Shown piece by piece: positions 1 through 7,874 of a stretch of 17,444 nt of DNA (its first letter is position 1; every line of letters starts with the position of its first letter). The position numbers and the translations under genes were made by a program. Under the pieces are notes generated by a model. The model worked only from the letters and a program-made list of their open reading frames with translations, was not told the origin of the DNA and did not search any database. The stretch is from an archaeon. GTDB lineage: Archaea; Hydrothermarchaeota; Hydrothermarchaeia; JALTZZ01; JALUTC01. The DNA is taken from positions 1 to 17,444 of the forward strand of contig JALTZH010000085.1 of NCBI GenBank assembly GCA_027051265.1, in the 5' to 3' direction.

Positions 1-413
1 CTATTAAGTATAATAGAGGGACATATCTTTCTTATTCCCTTAATTTTTCCTATTTTATTAAAGATTATTTGCGAAAATTCTTCGTTATTTTTTGCCCATA
101 CTTCAGCAATTATCATGTGATCTCCCGTCGATAAGTATATCTTCTTAACCTCAGGCATCTTTTTTAACATATCTATTATATTAAGAATACTTTCAGGTTC
201 AGTATCTATACCAACAAGTGATACAACTTCAAAACCTATCTTTTTTGGATCTATATCAATCGTAAACTTCTTTATTATACCATCGTTTACCAATTTCTTT
301 ATAACTCTTCTTACATATGCCTCAGAGATGTTTAACATCTTTGCTATTTCAACATTCTTCATTCTTGAATTTTTTTCGAGGATATCTAGTATATCCAGAA
401 CAACTTTTTTCAC
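1..413 (-). CDS. Lrp/AsnC family transcriptional regulator (3' end cut by window edge)
   Basis: Reading leftward from a GTG at 411-413 gives 137 codons with no stop before the window edge. A GGAGG ribosome binding site sits just upstream at 421-425 and decides this start. The N-terminal third is a winged helix-turn-helix (EIAKMLNISEAYVRRVIKKL at about residues 22-41, followed by DGIIKKFTIDIDP). The rest reads as a RAM/AsnC ligand-binding domain with a GDHMIIAEVWA stretch near residue 100. Lrp/AsnC proteins are usually about 150 residues, so only the last few are missing. They bind DNA as dimers or octamers and sense amino acids or other small molecules. The gene lies downstream of cdhB on the same strand, after a T-rich terminator and with its own TATA-like element, so it is probably a separate unit. 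Its target is unknown; control of the CODH operon is only a guess from position. Confidence 0.85.
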   Translation of the reverse strand, partial: MKKVVLDILDILEKNSRMKNVEIAKMLNISEAYVRRVIKKLVNDGIIKKFTIDIDPKKIGFEVVSLVGIDTEPESILNIIDMLKKMPEVKKIYLSTGDHMIIAEVWAKNNEEFSQIIFNKIGKIKGIRKICPSIILN

Positions 414-452
414 AAGAATCCCTCCGTTAATATAACCGGAACCCTAATAGTT

Positions 453-460
453 GTTATAAA
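453..460 (-). promoter_or_regulatory. TATA-like promoter element for the Lrp/AsnC gene
   Basis: On the minus strand this reads TTTATAAC. It lies about 40 bases before the GTG start and about 28 bases before the GGAGG site, which suits an archaeal TATA box with a short leader. It is judged by eye only. Confidence 0.35.
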
Positions 461-517
461 TTGCATATTGTTAACCACATTTTTTAACATTTTAAAAATT
501 AACGCTTAATAATTGTT

Positions 518-530
518 AAAAATAAAAAAA
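518..530 (-). terminator. T-rich terminator after cdhB
   Basis: The minus strand is a run of T with a single A interruption, 12-24 bases past the cdhB stop codon. This matches the oligo-T type of archaeal terminator. No strong hairpin precedes it. Confidence 0.4.
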
Positions 531-541
531 TATCTTATATA

Positions 542-1033
542 TTATAAAAATGTTTTTTTAAGGTATTCAATCCATAGGTCCCTTTCAAGATTTGGAAAAC
601 TGTAATCTGCTATAGATACGTAAAATCTTGAGGCATTGAAAGTTTTAATTTTTGAAAAATTTCTTAGTGTTGAAAGCATTTGTATAAGAAGCTGATAGAA
701 AATTCCTACAAAAATTGCTAAATCGTAATGTTTACCGTTAAATCCTTCCCACTCTTCATCCTTTAAAAAGTTTATAAGTGTGTTTAGACTCTCGTAATGT
801 ACTTCTCTATCTCTATCCTTGAATGCAAAGAAAGTCTTTGGTGTAGTAGCAACGATTTCATACTTCGTTTTTGACAATATATCAACAGCTTGATTCTCTC
901 TGCTTAATAGTTCTCCAGCAATAATTATTGGATTCTTTGCTCTACTTATAAGTCTTTTTGCCTGCTTATAATCTATAACCATTGCATATCTATTTCCATA
1001 TGAATCTGCATGATACCATGGTTTTGTGAACAT
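542..1033 (-). CDS. cdhB: CO dehydrogenase epsilon subunit (CdhB)
   Basis: This is a 163-residue protein of the CdhB family, the small partner of CdhA in the archaeal alpha2-epsilon2 CO dehydrogenase. The family has a nucleotide-binding-like fold and is thought to help electron transfer or flavin binding. The N-terminus MFTKPWYHADSYG leads into AKRLISRAKNPIIIAGELL, which fits the usual 'A..i.rAkrPl.i.G' pattern. I chose the ATG at 1031-1033 because the AAAGGAG site at the end of cdhA is then 8 bases away. In-frame starts at 1042 (GTG) and 1039 (ATG) would lie on or within 2 bases of that site. The gene follows cdhA directly; the longer forms would overlap the cdhA stop. No other ACS/CODH subunit follows. 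Confidence 0.85.
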   Translation of the reverse strand: MFTKPWYHADSYGNRYAMVIDYKQAKRLISRAKNPIIIAGELLSRENQAVDILSKTKYEIVATTPKTFFAFKDRDREVHYESLNTLINFLKDEEWEGFNGKHYDLAIFVGIFYQLLIQMLSTLRNFSKIKTFNASRFYVSIADYSFPNLERDLWIEYLKKTFL

Positions 1034-1038
1034 CACCA

Positions 1039-3393
1039 TCACTCCTTTATATTCCTTTCTAACAACGTTGGATCAGGAATTGTCTTAGGTTTCCATCCTT
1101 TTTCTTTCAGCATCTTTAGTATCTCATCTTTATAGTTGAATGGTATTTCGTTTTCATTTCTTATGTATAGATGTAGATCGTTGGGTAATTTTCCAAAGAA
1201 TTTTTTATACAAATCTATATAATGTGCAACCTTAATCATTCTACCTTTACTGGTATCGTTTGGTCGCATAACAAGCTTTGATATCCATATCATTGCTTCT
1301 TCTTTACTCTCAGCTACAACAAGTAAATGTTCTGGAACAGGGTCGGCAACAACTCTTTTACCTGTTCTTGCATCGTATACAATCCAGTCGTTTTCTTTAT
1401 CTCTTCTACCTAATAATAATCTTCTATATTTGGCACCATGAGGTCCAAGTATAACAGGGATTCCCCACCTATTTGCACCTGTAGCAATTGCAATTGCTTT
1501 CTGTGACATCGTACCCCAAACTACAGCTACAGCACCAACTCTGTTCAAAATATAATCTGCTATAACTTCAAAGTTTCCTCTTAATGGTCTTCTTGCAAAT
1601 ATATTGGCTATCTTTATCGCTGCTCCTATTGCATGACTGTTTGCAACACATGAACCTAAATTGACTAAACATCCAGCATCAAAACTTCCCGGATACTTTT
1701 CGTATAAACTTTTTCCTTCCTCGTCTTTATAGGATGCAATTGTCATTGCAGCACATCCACTTGTAACAACTATATAATTTCGTTTGAGAAATTCTTCAGC
1801 CATTTCGCCAAGTTCTCTTGTACCATTATAATAGTTACTACATCCAGCAAACAATATAACTCCAGGAATCTCACCAAAGACTATTGGTTGACCTACTTTT
1901 CTTATTTCTGTATCTTTAATAGGTCCTCTTCCTGCTCTTATCTTACTCTTCTCATTTTTAACGATATATTCAACAGCCTTTTCCATTGCTGTAACTATCT
2001 TAATATCTTTAGGACATGAAGATTCACATCTTCCACAAGCGATACATTCTTCTCTTATTATAGATAACTCAAACAGGTTTCCATGCTTCGCTTTTTCAAT
2101 AGCCTCTGGAATCTCTAAGTTTACGGGACAATTTCTCTGACAATTGTAACATTTCGTACATTTCTTTAAATCTTCAATTACTTCGTTAATATCTGGTAGT
2201 CTTTTGTATTCATATCTTAAAGGATTTACAAGCATTGCTAACTTCACAGCAACCTCGGCAGCCTTTTTTGGATCATGTATCAATACACCAGCCTTTCCAT
2301 TACTTATTAAATCCATTATAATTTTATCAGCAGGATCGTTTGTTCTATCTTCTAAACCATGACAGGCTTTATCACTCGTTGCAATTACAAAGGATTTTCT
2401 CTTTCTTGCTTCCTCAACAACATCTGTTCTTATACATTGTTCATCGATTACGATAACATCCGCAATTCCTGCTCTTAAAAATCTTAGCTGTGCTGACATA
2501 GGGCCAATTATTTTAACTCTAGAATTTTTCCTAACCAAATCATGACTCGTGCAACATATTCCTACGACTTCAACTTTATCGTTTAAATTGTTTTTATCGA
2601 TGTAGTCTAGAATTTCAATTCCAACTATGGCATTGTGACCAATTGTTAATATCGTTGCTTTTCTCGTATCAACAACACCCATACCAATTTCTGCCAGAGG
2701 TGCATCTTCATCTCCTTTTGGATAATTATAACCAACTATCTGAGCTATATCAGCGATTTCTTTAACTAAATTATCTATCATCCCCATATGCAGAGCTTTC
2801 GATTCATAATCTATTGCAGATGCTTCTTGTCCCGTTGCTATACTAGCGAGGACGTTTGTTACTTCTTCTTCAGCATATCTTAAAGCTTCATCTAAATCTC
2901 CAAGAACTTCAGGTTTTATTCCAATTATAGTTCTCGTAATAGGTGCTTCGACGTTAATTTCTAAACCTAAATTAATTTTATAATCTCTACCAAGTTTTTT
3001 TATCAAATAATCAACCATATGTCTTGCGTGTGCTAAGTGACATGCGGTTCCAATAGTTACATGAAGACAGAATTCTCTTGCTTGTTGTGTTGTCATATCT
3101 ATGCCGCATGCTCCTTTTTTTCCTTCTGATAGATCACATTTACCAAAGACACATTTACAACAGAAATCACAAAGAGGAGAGTAGAAAGGTTTATATCTGG
3201 ATAAAAGTTTAAAGTCCCAGTTTCTTAACGTAAACACGTTTGGTTTTATCTGAGGTCCTTCTTTTTCTTCCCATGTTTCTTCTCTAACTTTACCAAACTC
3301 TAACGTAATATTTTCTCCCTTAATAATATTCGTATCCACTTTTTTAATTTTAACCAATATATTATCCATCGAAATTTTATCAAGTTCCATCAT
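1039..3393 (-). CDS. cdhA: CO dehydrogenase alpha subunit, Ni-Fe catalytic (CdhA)
   Basis: At 784 residues this is close to the usual length (about 780-810) for the archaeal CODH/ACS alpha subunit, which interconverts CO and CO2 at a Ni-Fe-S C-cluster. Visible landmarks, in order: an N-terminal cysteine group at residues 75-96; the GHNAIVG motif at 252-258 (His253 probably near the C-cluster); CC at 280-281; C320 in DEQC; two ferredoxin-type 4Fe-4S motifs, C412/415/418/422 and C450/453/456/460; then C518 (FAGCSN), C547 (SGCAAM) and C582 (GSCVANSH), all placed as expected for C-cluster ligands. The motifs are intact, so the enzyme should be active. The start overlaps the upstream frhB-like stop by four bases (ATGA); a second ATG follows immediately. 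A GGTGAT site lies 5 bases before the first ATG. Translational coupling with the F420-type gene is likely. Confidence 0.95.
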   Translation of the reverse strand: MMELDKISMDNILVKIKKVDTNIIKGENITLEFGKVREETWEEKEGPQIKPNVFTLRNWDFKLLSRYKPFYSPLCDFCCKCVFGKCDLSEGKKGACGIDMTTQQAREFCLHVTIGTACHLAHARHMVDYLIKKLGRDYKINLGLEINVEAPITRTIIGIKPEVLGDLDEALRYAEEEVTNVLASIATGQEASAIDYESKALHMGMIDNLVKEIADIAQIVGYNYPKGDEDAPLAEIGMGVVDTRKATILTIGHNAIVGIEILDYIDKNNLNDKVEVVGICCTSHDLVRKNSRVKIIGPMSAQLRFLRAGIADVIVIDEQCIRTDVVEEARKRKSFVIATSDKACHGLEDRTNDPADKIIMDLISNGKAGVLIHDPKKAAEVAVKLAMLVNPLRYEYKRLPDINEVIEDLKKCTKCYNCQRNCPVNLEIPEAIEKAKHGNLFELSIIREECIACGRCESSCPKDIKIVTAMEKAVEYIVKNEKSKIRAGRGPIKDTEIRKVGQPIVFGEIPGVILFAGCSNYYNGTRELGEMAEEFLKRNYIVVTSGCAAMTIASYKDEEGKSLYEKYPGSFDAGCLVNLGSCVANSHAIGAAIKIANIFARRPLRGNFEVIADYILNRVGAVAVVWGTMSQKAIAIATGANRWGIPVILGPHGAKYRRLLLGRRDKENDWIVYDARTGKRVVADPVPEHLLVVAESKEEAMIWISKLVMRPNDTSKGRMIKVAHYIDLYKKFFGKLPNDLHLYIRNENEIPFNYKDEILKMLKEKGWKPKTIPDPTLLERNIKE

Positions 3394-4478
3394 AGTAAAT
3401 CACCGAGATGTTTTAAATGGAATGGTAGATAACTAATAATCTTATTTTTAACTTCTTTAATATTTTCATCGAATTTTAACTTTGAAAGTTTTTCTATCGA
3501 CAATATATCAACGTTTTCTTTTAAATCTATATCTTTTTGTTTTAAAATTTTGTCGAGAAACATTTCTCCGTTTTCTGTTCTTATGATAATTGTCGAATAA
3601 CCTTTATCCGAACCAACCGATCCAACACTAAGATCAGCCATTCTTGCAGGAAAATCTATGCAATAGTTGCAACCAAATCTTTTATATCTTCTAACTTCTT
3701 TTAAAGGTATTTTTTTAACACCATCTGGAAGATATACGTAGAAATATTTTCCTTTTATATCTACTTTTCTTATGGAGTCTAAATTTATTGAATACTTTTC
3801 TCCTATTAAATCCGTAAATAACTCATAAAGAAAATTACTTTTACAGAACAATCCAATGATTAATTTGATGTTTTTTGTTAAATCAACTTCTCCAACCTTA
3901 TTAAACTGAAACTTTCTAATTGCTTCTATTTGACATGGAAGCGCAACAACAGCAACTCTTTCATATTTTAAAGAGTCCTTAAGAAGATATAAAACATTAC
4001 TCATAGTATATTTAGTACCAGCTGCCTTTACGACATCGTCTGCATTGGTTACAATTTTTGGATAGGCTTTTTGTTTCTCATGAAATGTTACCAATGCAGC
4101 ATCTATTAAATCATTTTCCAGCAAGTATTTAAGGATATAAGTAACTGCACCTCCATCTTGTCCCTTTATGTTTGTTTTCATTGCTATGATTTTTTTATAA
4201 TATCCAAGCAGATTCGTTTCATATTTTCCAAAGAGTTTTTTTTCGATCTCTTTTCTCGAAATATCACATCTCGGACAAACTTCTAAACAATAGCCGCATT
4301 TCGTACAATTTCCATCGAGATACGGATATTCGTCGAATTTAATAACATCTTCTGGACAAACTGCCTGACATATGCTGCACCCTGAGCAAAAATCGTTCAA
4401 TATTACAAAATATTCGAGAGCTTTAAAACCTTCTTCCTTACCAACAATTTTGTAGTTGATAACCATAAAACAATACAT
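3390..4478 (-). CDS. FrhB/FpoF-type F420-handling iron-sulfur flavoprotein paired with CODH
   Basis: The 362-residue protein has two N-terminal 4Fe-4S motifs (C31/34/37/41 and C58/61/64/68) followed by the coenzyme F420 hydrogenase/dehydrogenase beta-subunit domain. Typical family marks are GQDGGAVTYILKYLLE (from about residue 107), AGTKYTMSNV, ALPCQIEAIRK, IGLFCKSNF and a late C-x2-C followed by ADLSVGSVGS. Members bind FAD and move electrons between F420 and iron-sulfur clusters. Being the first gene of an overlapping operon with cdhA and cdhB, its likely role is to pass electrons between CODH and F420. This is inferred from position. The start is uncertain: ATG at 4478 or the one four codons later (4464-4466); no good ribosome site precedes either, so the mRNA may be leaderless. 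Relatives that use other partners (formate, glutamate synthase, sulfite reductase) cannot be excluded from sequence alone. Confidence 0.85.
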   Translation of the reverse strand: MYCFMVINYKIVGKEEGFKALEYFVILNDFCSGCSICQAVCPEDVIKFDEYPYLDGNCTKCGYCLEVCPRCDISRKEIEKKLFGKYETNLLGYYKKIIAMKTNIKGQDGGAVTYILKYLLENDLIDAALVTFHEKQKAYPKIVTNADDVVKAAGTKYTMSNVLYLLKDSLKYERVAVVALPCQIEAIRKFQFNKVGEVDLTKNIKLIIGLFCKSNFLYELFTDLIGEKYSINLDSIRKVDIKGKYFYVYLPDGVKKIPLKEVRRYKRFGCNYCIDFPARMADLSVGSVGSDKGYSTIIIRTENGEMFLDKILKQKDIDLKENVDILSIEKLSKLKFDENIKEVKNKIISYLPFHLKHLGDLL

Positions 4479-4528
4479 CGAAATTCAAATTGAAATCTTT
4501 ATCTTCTCGTTGTATGCTGGTTATTTTT

Positions 4529-5704
4529 TCATTCCTTTTCCTTAAGCAAATTCAATATCTCTATTTTGAGTACATTTTTTATTAGAGTAAAGTATACACT
4601 TAGAATTGCTACGAAAACTGTTACAAGTATTGAAATCAAAAACGTATTGATAACATTTATTCCTAAGAATGTTTGAAACGTAACCATGAATTTAGGTAAA
4701 ATATAGAGAGAAATATATATTGATAATACCATACCAATAATAGAGGAAGGAATTATTAGAAGCAAAAGTTCATACATGAACAACATAAAAACGGATTTGT
4801 TCGTTACTCCTAATGCTTTGTAGATACCAATTTCCTTTTTTCTTTCGTTTACAGATATTGAAATGATCGTTGAAATTATTAGTAGGAACATTGGAATTAC
4901 AAGAACAACTATTGCTATTAAAGAATTAGAAAGGCTTTGAATGTAACTTCTAAAATGCTTCCCGAGCTCTCCCTTTTTTATAATTTCAACCTCAGGGAAT
5001 TCACTTCTTATCCTTTCAGCGAATTTATTTGGATCGACATTTGGTTTTAATTTAATATATATGACAGAGATCTCATCTCTGTTAACTACAACATACGGAT
5101 TCTTACCTATTATATCGTTTAAGTCATCAACACTAATGTAAAGTGCATAATCCAATCCAGTTCCAGTTTCTCTGAGATTTGTTGTTAATTCGAATTCTTT
5201 TCCATAGAGATATGCGGTATCGACTTCATATCCAAGAATTGCATACCAAGCTTCTAATCCAGCGTAAGCAGTGCCTGGTGTTAACTCTATATTTTTTTCT
5301 AGGAATGGTTTTATTATAAAATCAGTTCTTGGATCTATTGCTATTACCTGAACATCAGCAACTCCACAACATAATGCGGGTAAAGTTACCAGGAATACTT
5401 GATAGGTTATTTTTTCGATTTCATCATAATTTTTTAATTTTTCATATATATCTTTTTTCATATAAAAGGTTCTCAACTCCCAGGCAAACAAGAATTCATC
5501 TAACAATGTTTCAGAACCTTTTGGAACTAGAACCAAATCAGCTCCAAGTTTTTCGTTTACAATTTCTATATTTTTATTAATAGTACTTGTAGTGATTGAA
5601 ATGAAAGAAATGATAAACGACAAAAGAATCACAGATAATATGATAATGATGCTTCTTAACATGTTCCTCCTAATATTTTTAAGAGCTATTGAGAGTAATC
5701 TCAT
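4529..5704 (-). CDS. FtsX-like ABC transporter permease (Cys-Cys form)
   Basis: The 391-residue membrane protein has the MacB/FtsX layout: an N-terminal transmembrane helix (about residues 15-40), a large extracytoplasmic domain (about 45-255), then three helices near 260-285, 300-330 and 355-385. The cytoplasmic ISVNERKKEIGIYKALG loop typical of FtsX permeases lies between the second and third helices. The external domain carries GADLVLVPKG and AIDPRTDFIIKP, both also present in the paralogue at 6501-7637. A vicinal cysteine pair, C112-C113 (PALCCGVAD), is found only here. The gene is divergent from the ATPase and second permease, and the two permeases probably form a heterodimer with that ATPase. 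The substrate is unknown; this class usually works on lipoproteins, lipids or envelope proteins rather than importing solutes. Its stop is 51 bases from the frhB-like start, so read-through into the CODH operon is possible. Confidence 0.85.
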   Translation of the reverse strand: MRLLSIALKNIRRNMLRSIIIILSVILLSFIISFISITTSTINKNIEIVNEKLGADLVLVPKGSETLLDEFLFAWELRTFYMKKDIYEKLKNYDEIEKITYQVFLVTLPALCCGVADVQVIAIDPRTDFIIKPFLEKNIELTPGTAYAGLEAWYAILGYEVDTAYLYGKEFELTTNLRETGTGLDYALYISVDDLNDIIGKNPYVVVNRDEISVIYIKLKPNVDPNKFAERIRSEFPEVEIIKKGELGKHFRSYIQSLSNSLIAIVVLVIPMFLLIISTIISISVNERKKEIGIYKALGVTNKSVFMLFMYELLLLIIPSSIIGMVLSIYISLYILPKFMVTFQTFLGINVINTFLISILVTVFVAILSVYFTLIKNVLKIEILNLLKEKE

Positions 5705-5730
5705 AAAAAAATTAAAAATTTTTAGCTTAA

Positions 5731-5748
5731 AGATTATAACTTTTAATA
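5731..5748 (-). promoter_or_regulatory. TATA-like element for the minus-strand permease
   Basis: On the minus strand this reads TATTAAAAGTTATAATCT. Its TTATAAT core is about 30 bases before the ATG at 5704, which would make the transcript leaderless or nearly so. It lies in the 111-base gap between the divergent transporter genes. Confidence 0.3.
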
Positions 5749-5763
5749 TTAAATTAATTCATC

Positions 5764-5776
5764 TTAAATATATAAT
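5764..5776 (+). promoter_or_regulatory. TATA-like element for the ATPase-permease pair
   Basis: TTAAATATATAAT lies about 45 bases before the ATG at 5816 in the divergent intergenic region. Spacing suits a TATA box with a leader of about 20 bases. The whole gap is so AT-rich that the exact box is uncertain. Confidence 0.3.
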
Positions 5777-5815
5777 ATTGAATTTTTTTAACTTTTAAGC
5801 AATTTTAAAAAATAC

Positions 5816-6523
5816 ATGAATAATAGAACAAAAATAGAAACCAAAAATTTAACAAAAATTTATGAAAGAGAAGAGGAAAAGTTCATAGGTGTTTATGATA
5901 TAAACCTAACAATTAACGAGGGAGAATTTGTTGGAATACTAGGCCACTCTGGTGCAGGAAAAACTACGTTACTAAGTTTAATGGGTGGATTAATAAAACC
6001 TACGAAGGGTAGTGTTTACATAAATAACGTTGATATATTTAAGCTGGATGATAATGAATTATCTCATTTTAGAAACAAAAACATAGGTTTTATTTTTCAA
6101 TACTCGAGTTTAATTCCAAACTTTACTGTGATGGAAAACATTTTACTTCCGATAGTTTTCTCAAAGGAAAAGAAAAACTTAAGAGAATATGAGACAAGAG
6201 CTAAATATTTTTTAGAAAGGTTAGGATTAAAGGGATATGAAGACAAATATGCATATGAATTATCGGGTGGTGAGCAAAGAAGGGTTGCAATAGCTAGAGC
6301 TTTTATAAACAAACCAGAGATAATATTGGCAGATGAACCAACTGCAGATTTGGATGAAGACACGGAATTGAAAGTGTTAAAATTCTTCAGAGAAATCCAA
6401 AGAAAGGAGAATCTAACATTTGTTTTGGTAACGCATAGTACAGAAATTGTTGATTTGTGTTTATGTGAAACAGTATACTATATGAAGAAAGGAAGAATTT
6501 ATGATAAAAAGATTATTGCTTGA
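5816..6523 (+). CDS. ABC transporter ATP-binding protein, LolD/MacB class
   Basis: The 235-residue ATPase has every standard motif in order: Walker A GHSGAGKTT (residues 43-51), Q-loop Gln95 (FIFQYSS), signature LSGGEQRR (149-156), Walker B IILADEPTADLDE (169-181) and switch His207 (VTHS). The 'ADEPTADLD' form and the partner genes place it in the LolD/MacB/FtsE group, which uses ATP for mechanical work across the membrane with FtsX-type permeases. It overlaps the second permease by 23 bases, so the two are translated together. It is also the only ATPase near the divergent permease at 4529-5704, and probably serves both. No periplasmic adaptor of the MacA type is present in the window. Confidence 0.92.
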   Translation: MNNRTKIETKNLTKIYEREEEKFIGVYDINLTINEGEFVGILGHSGAGKTTLLSLMGGLIKPTKGSVYINNVDIFKLDDNELSHFRNKNIGFIFQYSSLIPNFTVMENILLPIVFSKEKKNLREYETRAKYFLERLGLKGYEDKYAYELSGGEQRRVAIARAFINKPEIILADEPTADLDEDTELKVLKFFREIQRKENLTFVLVTHSTEIVDLCLCETVYYMKKGRIYDKKIIA

Positions 6524-7637
6524 ATTATCTATAAGAAACATAAATAGAAGAAAACTTAGATTTCTTTTAGTGTTCATTCCAATATTTATATTGACGTTTA
6601 TTTTTACATATCTTCTCGTTATATCTCAAATATTCTTATACAGCTTAAACGAGCTTTCACTCAAAATTGGACAAGCCGATATAGTTGTTGTTCCAATGGG
6701 TTCTTTGGTTGAGAATGAAGATTTTTTGCTTGAAGGAAATCTTAGACCATTTAAGTTAAATCCCGTATTTTATGATAAGATTAAGAATCAATTTAAAGAT
6801 GAAATAGAAAGAATAACCTATCAAATCTATTTGGAAAATCTAGATGGAATAGCATTGATAGCAATAGATCCAAGAACAGACTTTATAGTTAAACCATTGC
6901 TTGAGAAAAAGGTAGAGCTTGGAGAATTTGAAGCATATGTTGGAGCAAAAGCCTTTGAAAAATTAGGTGGAAAGGATTCTGTGGAAATATATTCTAAGAA
7001 ATTTAGAATCGTATCAAAATTAAAAGAAACGGGAAGTGGTTTAGACTATGCAATATTCGTAAGAGTCGATGATATTAAAAAATTGAAAGATATAGATTAT
7101 ATATCCGTTATATATATAAGAGCTAAACCTGAGGTTGATTCTGAAATATTGGCTTATAAAATAGAAAACGTTTTTGTACAGGTTGATACTGCACATCTGA
7201 CAAAAATGGGAAAGAAAATAAAAAAATCGATAAACGATTTAAACAATATTCTTAAGTTTATGTTTTTAATCTCAATTATATTATGTATTCTATTAATATA
7301 TAATATATATTCAATAATAATAAATGAAAGACGGAAAGAAATAGGTATATTAAAAGGATTAGGTGCTAGTAACAAAGATGTTTTAAAATTGTTGCTTTTA
7401 GAGGGATTCCTAGTATGCTCGCCAGCATCAATTTTTGGTAGCGTTGTAGCAATTATTCTCTCATACTTAACGTTGTTAAAATTCTTTAAGTTAATCTTTG
7501 TTAAGATACCTGTTACGGTGTTTATCTTTGTTCCTTTATCCTTGCTTATAAGTATAACGATAACATTCCTCGGTATTTATATCACATTCTCTAAAATAAG
7601 AAGATTTGATATACTATCATTATTAAAGAGCATCTAA
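6501..7637 (+). CDS. FtsX-like ABC transporter permease (paralogue without Cys-Cys)
   Basis: The 378-residue protein has the same plan as the permease at 4529-5704: one N-terminal helix (about residues 18-45), an extracytoplasmic domain, three C-terminal helices and the INERRKEIGILKGLG cytoplasmic loop. Shared signatures in the external domain are ADIVVVP, IERITYQIYLE, AIDPRTDFIVKPLLEK and KETGSGLDYA, so the two are clearly paralogues. The segment that holds the vicinal cysteines in the other copy is shorter here (ENLDGIALIAID) and has no cysteine. The start overlaps the ATPase gene by 23 bases. Two different permeases with one ATPase suggest an asymmetric heterodimer, with the cysteine-bearing subunit doing something specific such as metal or thiol binding. 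The substrate is unknown. Confidence 0.85.
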   Translation: MIKRLLLELSIRNINRRKLRFLLVFIPIFILTFIFTYLLVISQIFLYSLNELSLKIGQADIVVVPMGSLVENEDFLLEGNLRPFKLNPVFYDKIKNQFKDEIERITYQIYLENLDGIALIAIDPRTDFIVKPLLEKKVELGEFEAYVGAKAFEKLGGKDSVEIYSKKFRIVSKLKETGSGLDYAIFVRVDDIKKLKDIDYISVIYIRAKPEVDSEILAYKIENVFVQVDTAHLTKMGKKIKKSINDLNNILKFMFLISIILCILLIYNIYSIIINERRKEIGILKGLGASNKDVLKLLLLEGFLVCSPASIFGSVVAIILSYLTLLKFFKLIFVKIPVTVFIFVPLSLLISITITFLGIYITFSKIRRFDILSLLKSI

Positions 7638-7667
7638 TCAAAATCTATATCAGATTTAAACTTTTAA

Positions 7668-7745
7668 CTTTCTCCCCGCCTTACAGGAACTCTTGTTCTC
7701 TAAGGCAGAGAGAAGTTTGAGAGAGTGGTCCTACACCCGTTACGG
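7668..7745 (-). mobile_element. Solo IS200/IS605-like right end / omega-RNA-like relic
   Basis: On the minus strand this stretch begins with CCGTAACGGGTGTAGG and ends with CTGTAAGGCGGGGAGAAAG. That is the style of right end and omega-RNA 3' region that follows tnpB in many archaeal IS200/IS605 elements. It folds as an imperfect hairpin: GCCTTA (7678-7683) pairs with TAAGGC (7701-7706), GAAC (7687-7690) with GTTC (7695-7698), and the flanks CTTTCTC and GAGAGAAG extend the outer stem. The same GTAACG...GTAGG core follows the tnpB remnant near 16121-16133. No transposase or tnpB sequence adjoins this copy. It is GC-richer than its surroundings. An unrelated structured RNA or terminator is an alternative. 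Confidence 0.45.
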
Positions 7746-7816
7746 CTATCTATTTTTAAATGAAATATTAAAAAAATTAAAAAATATTATAAAAATATTA
7801 AAAGTTATTTATTTAA

Positions 7817-7826
7817 TTTAAATATT
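7817..7826 (+). promoter_or_regulatory. TATA-like promoter for the haem lipoprotein
   Basis: TTTAAATATT lies about 50 bases before the GGTGAT ribosome site (7866-7871) and 58 bases before the ATG at 7875. The surrounding 120 bases are almost pure A and T, so the true box could be elsewhere in this stretch. Confidence 0.3.
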
Positions 7827-7874
7827 AAATTTATTTCAAATTAAAAAGCTTAGTTTATATTAATAGGTGATAGT

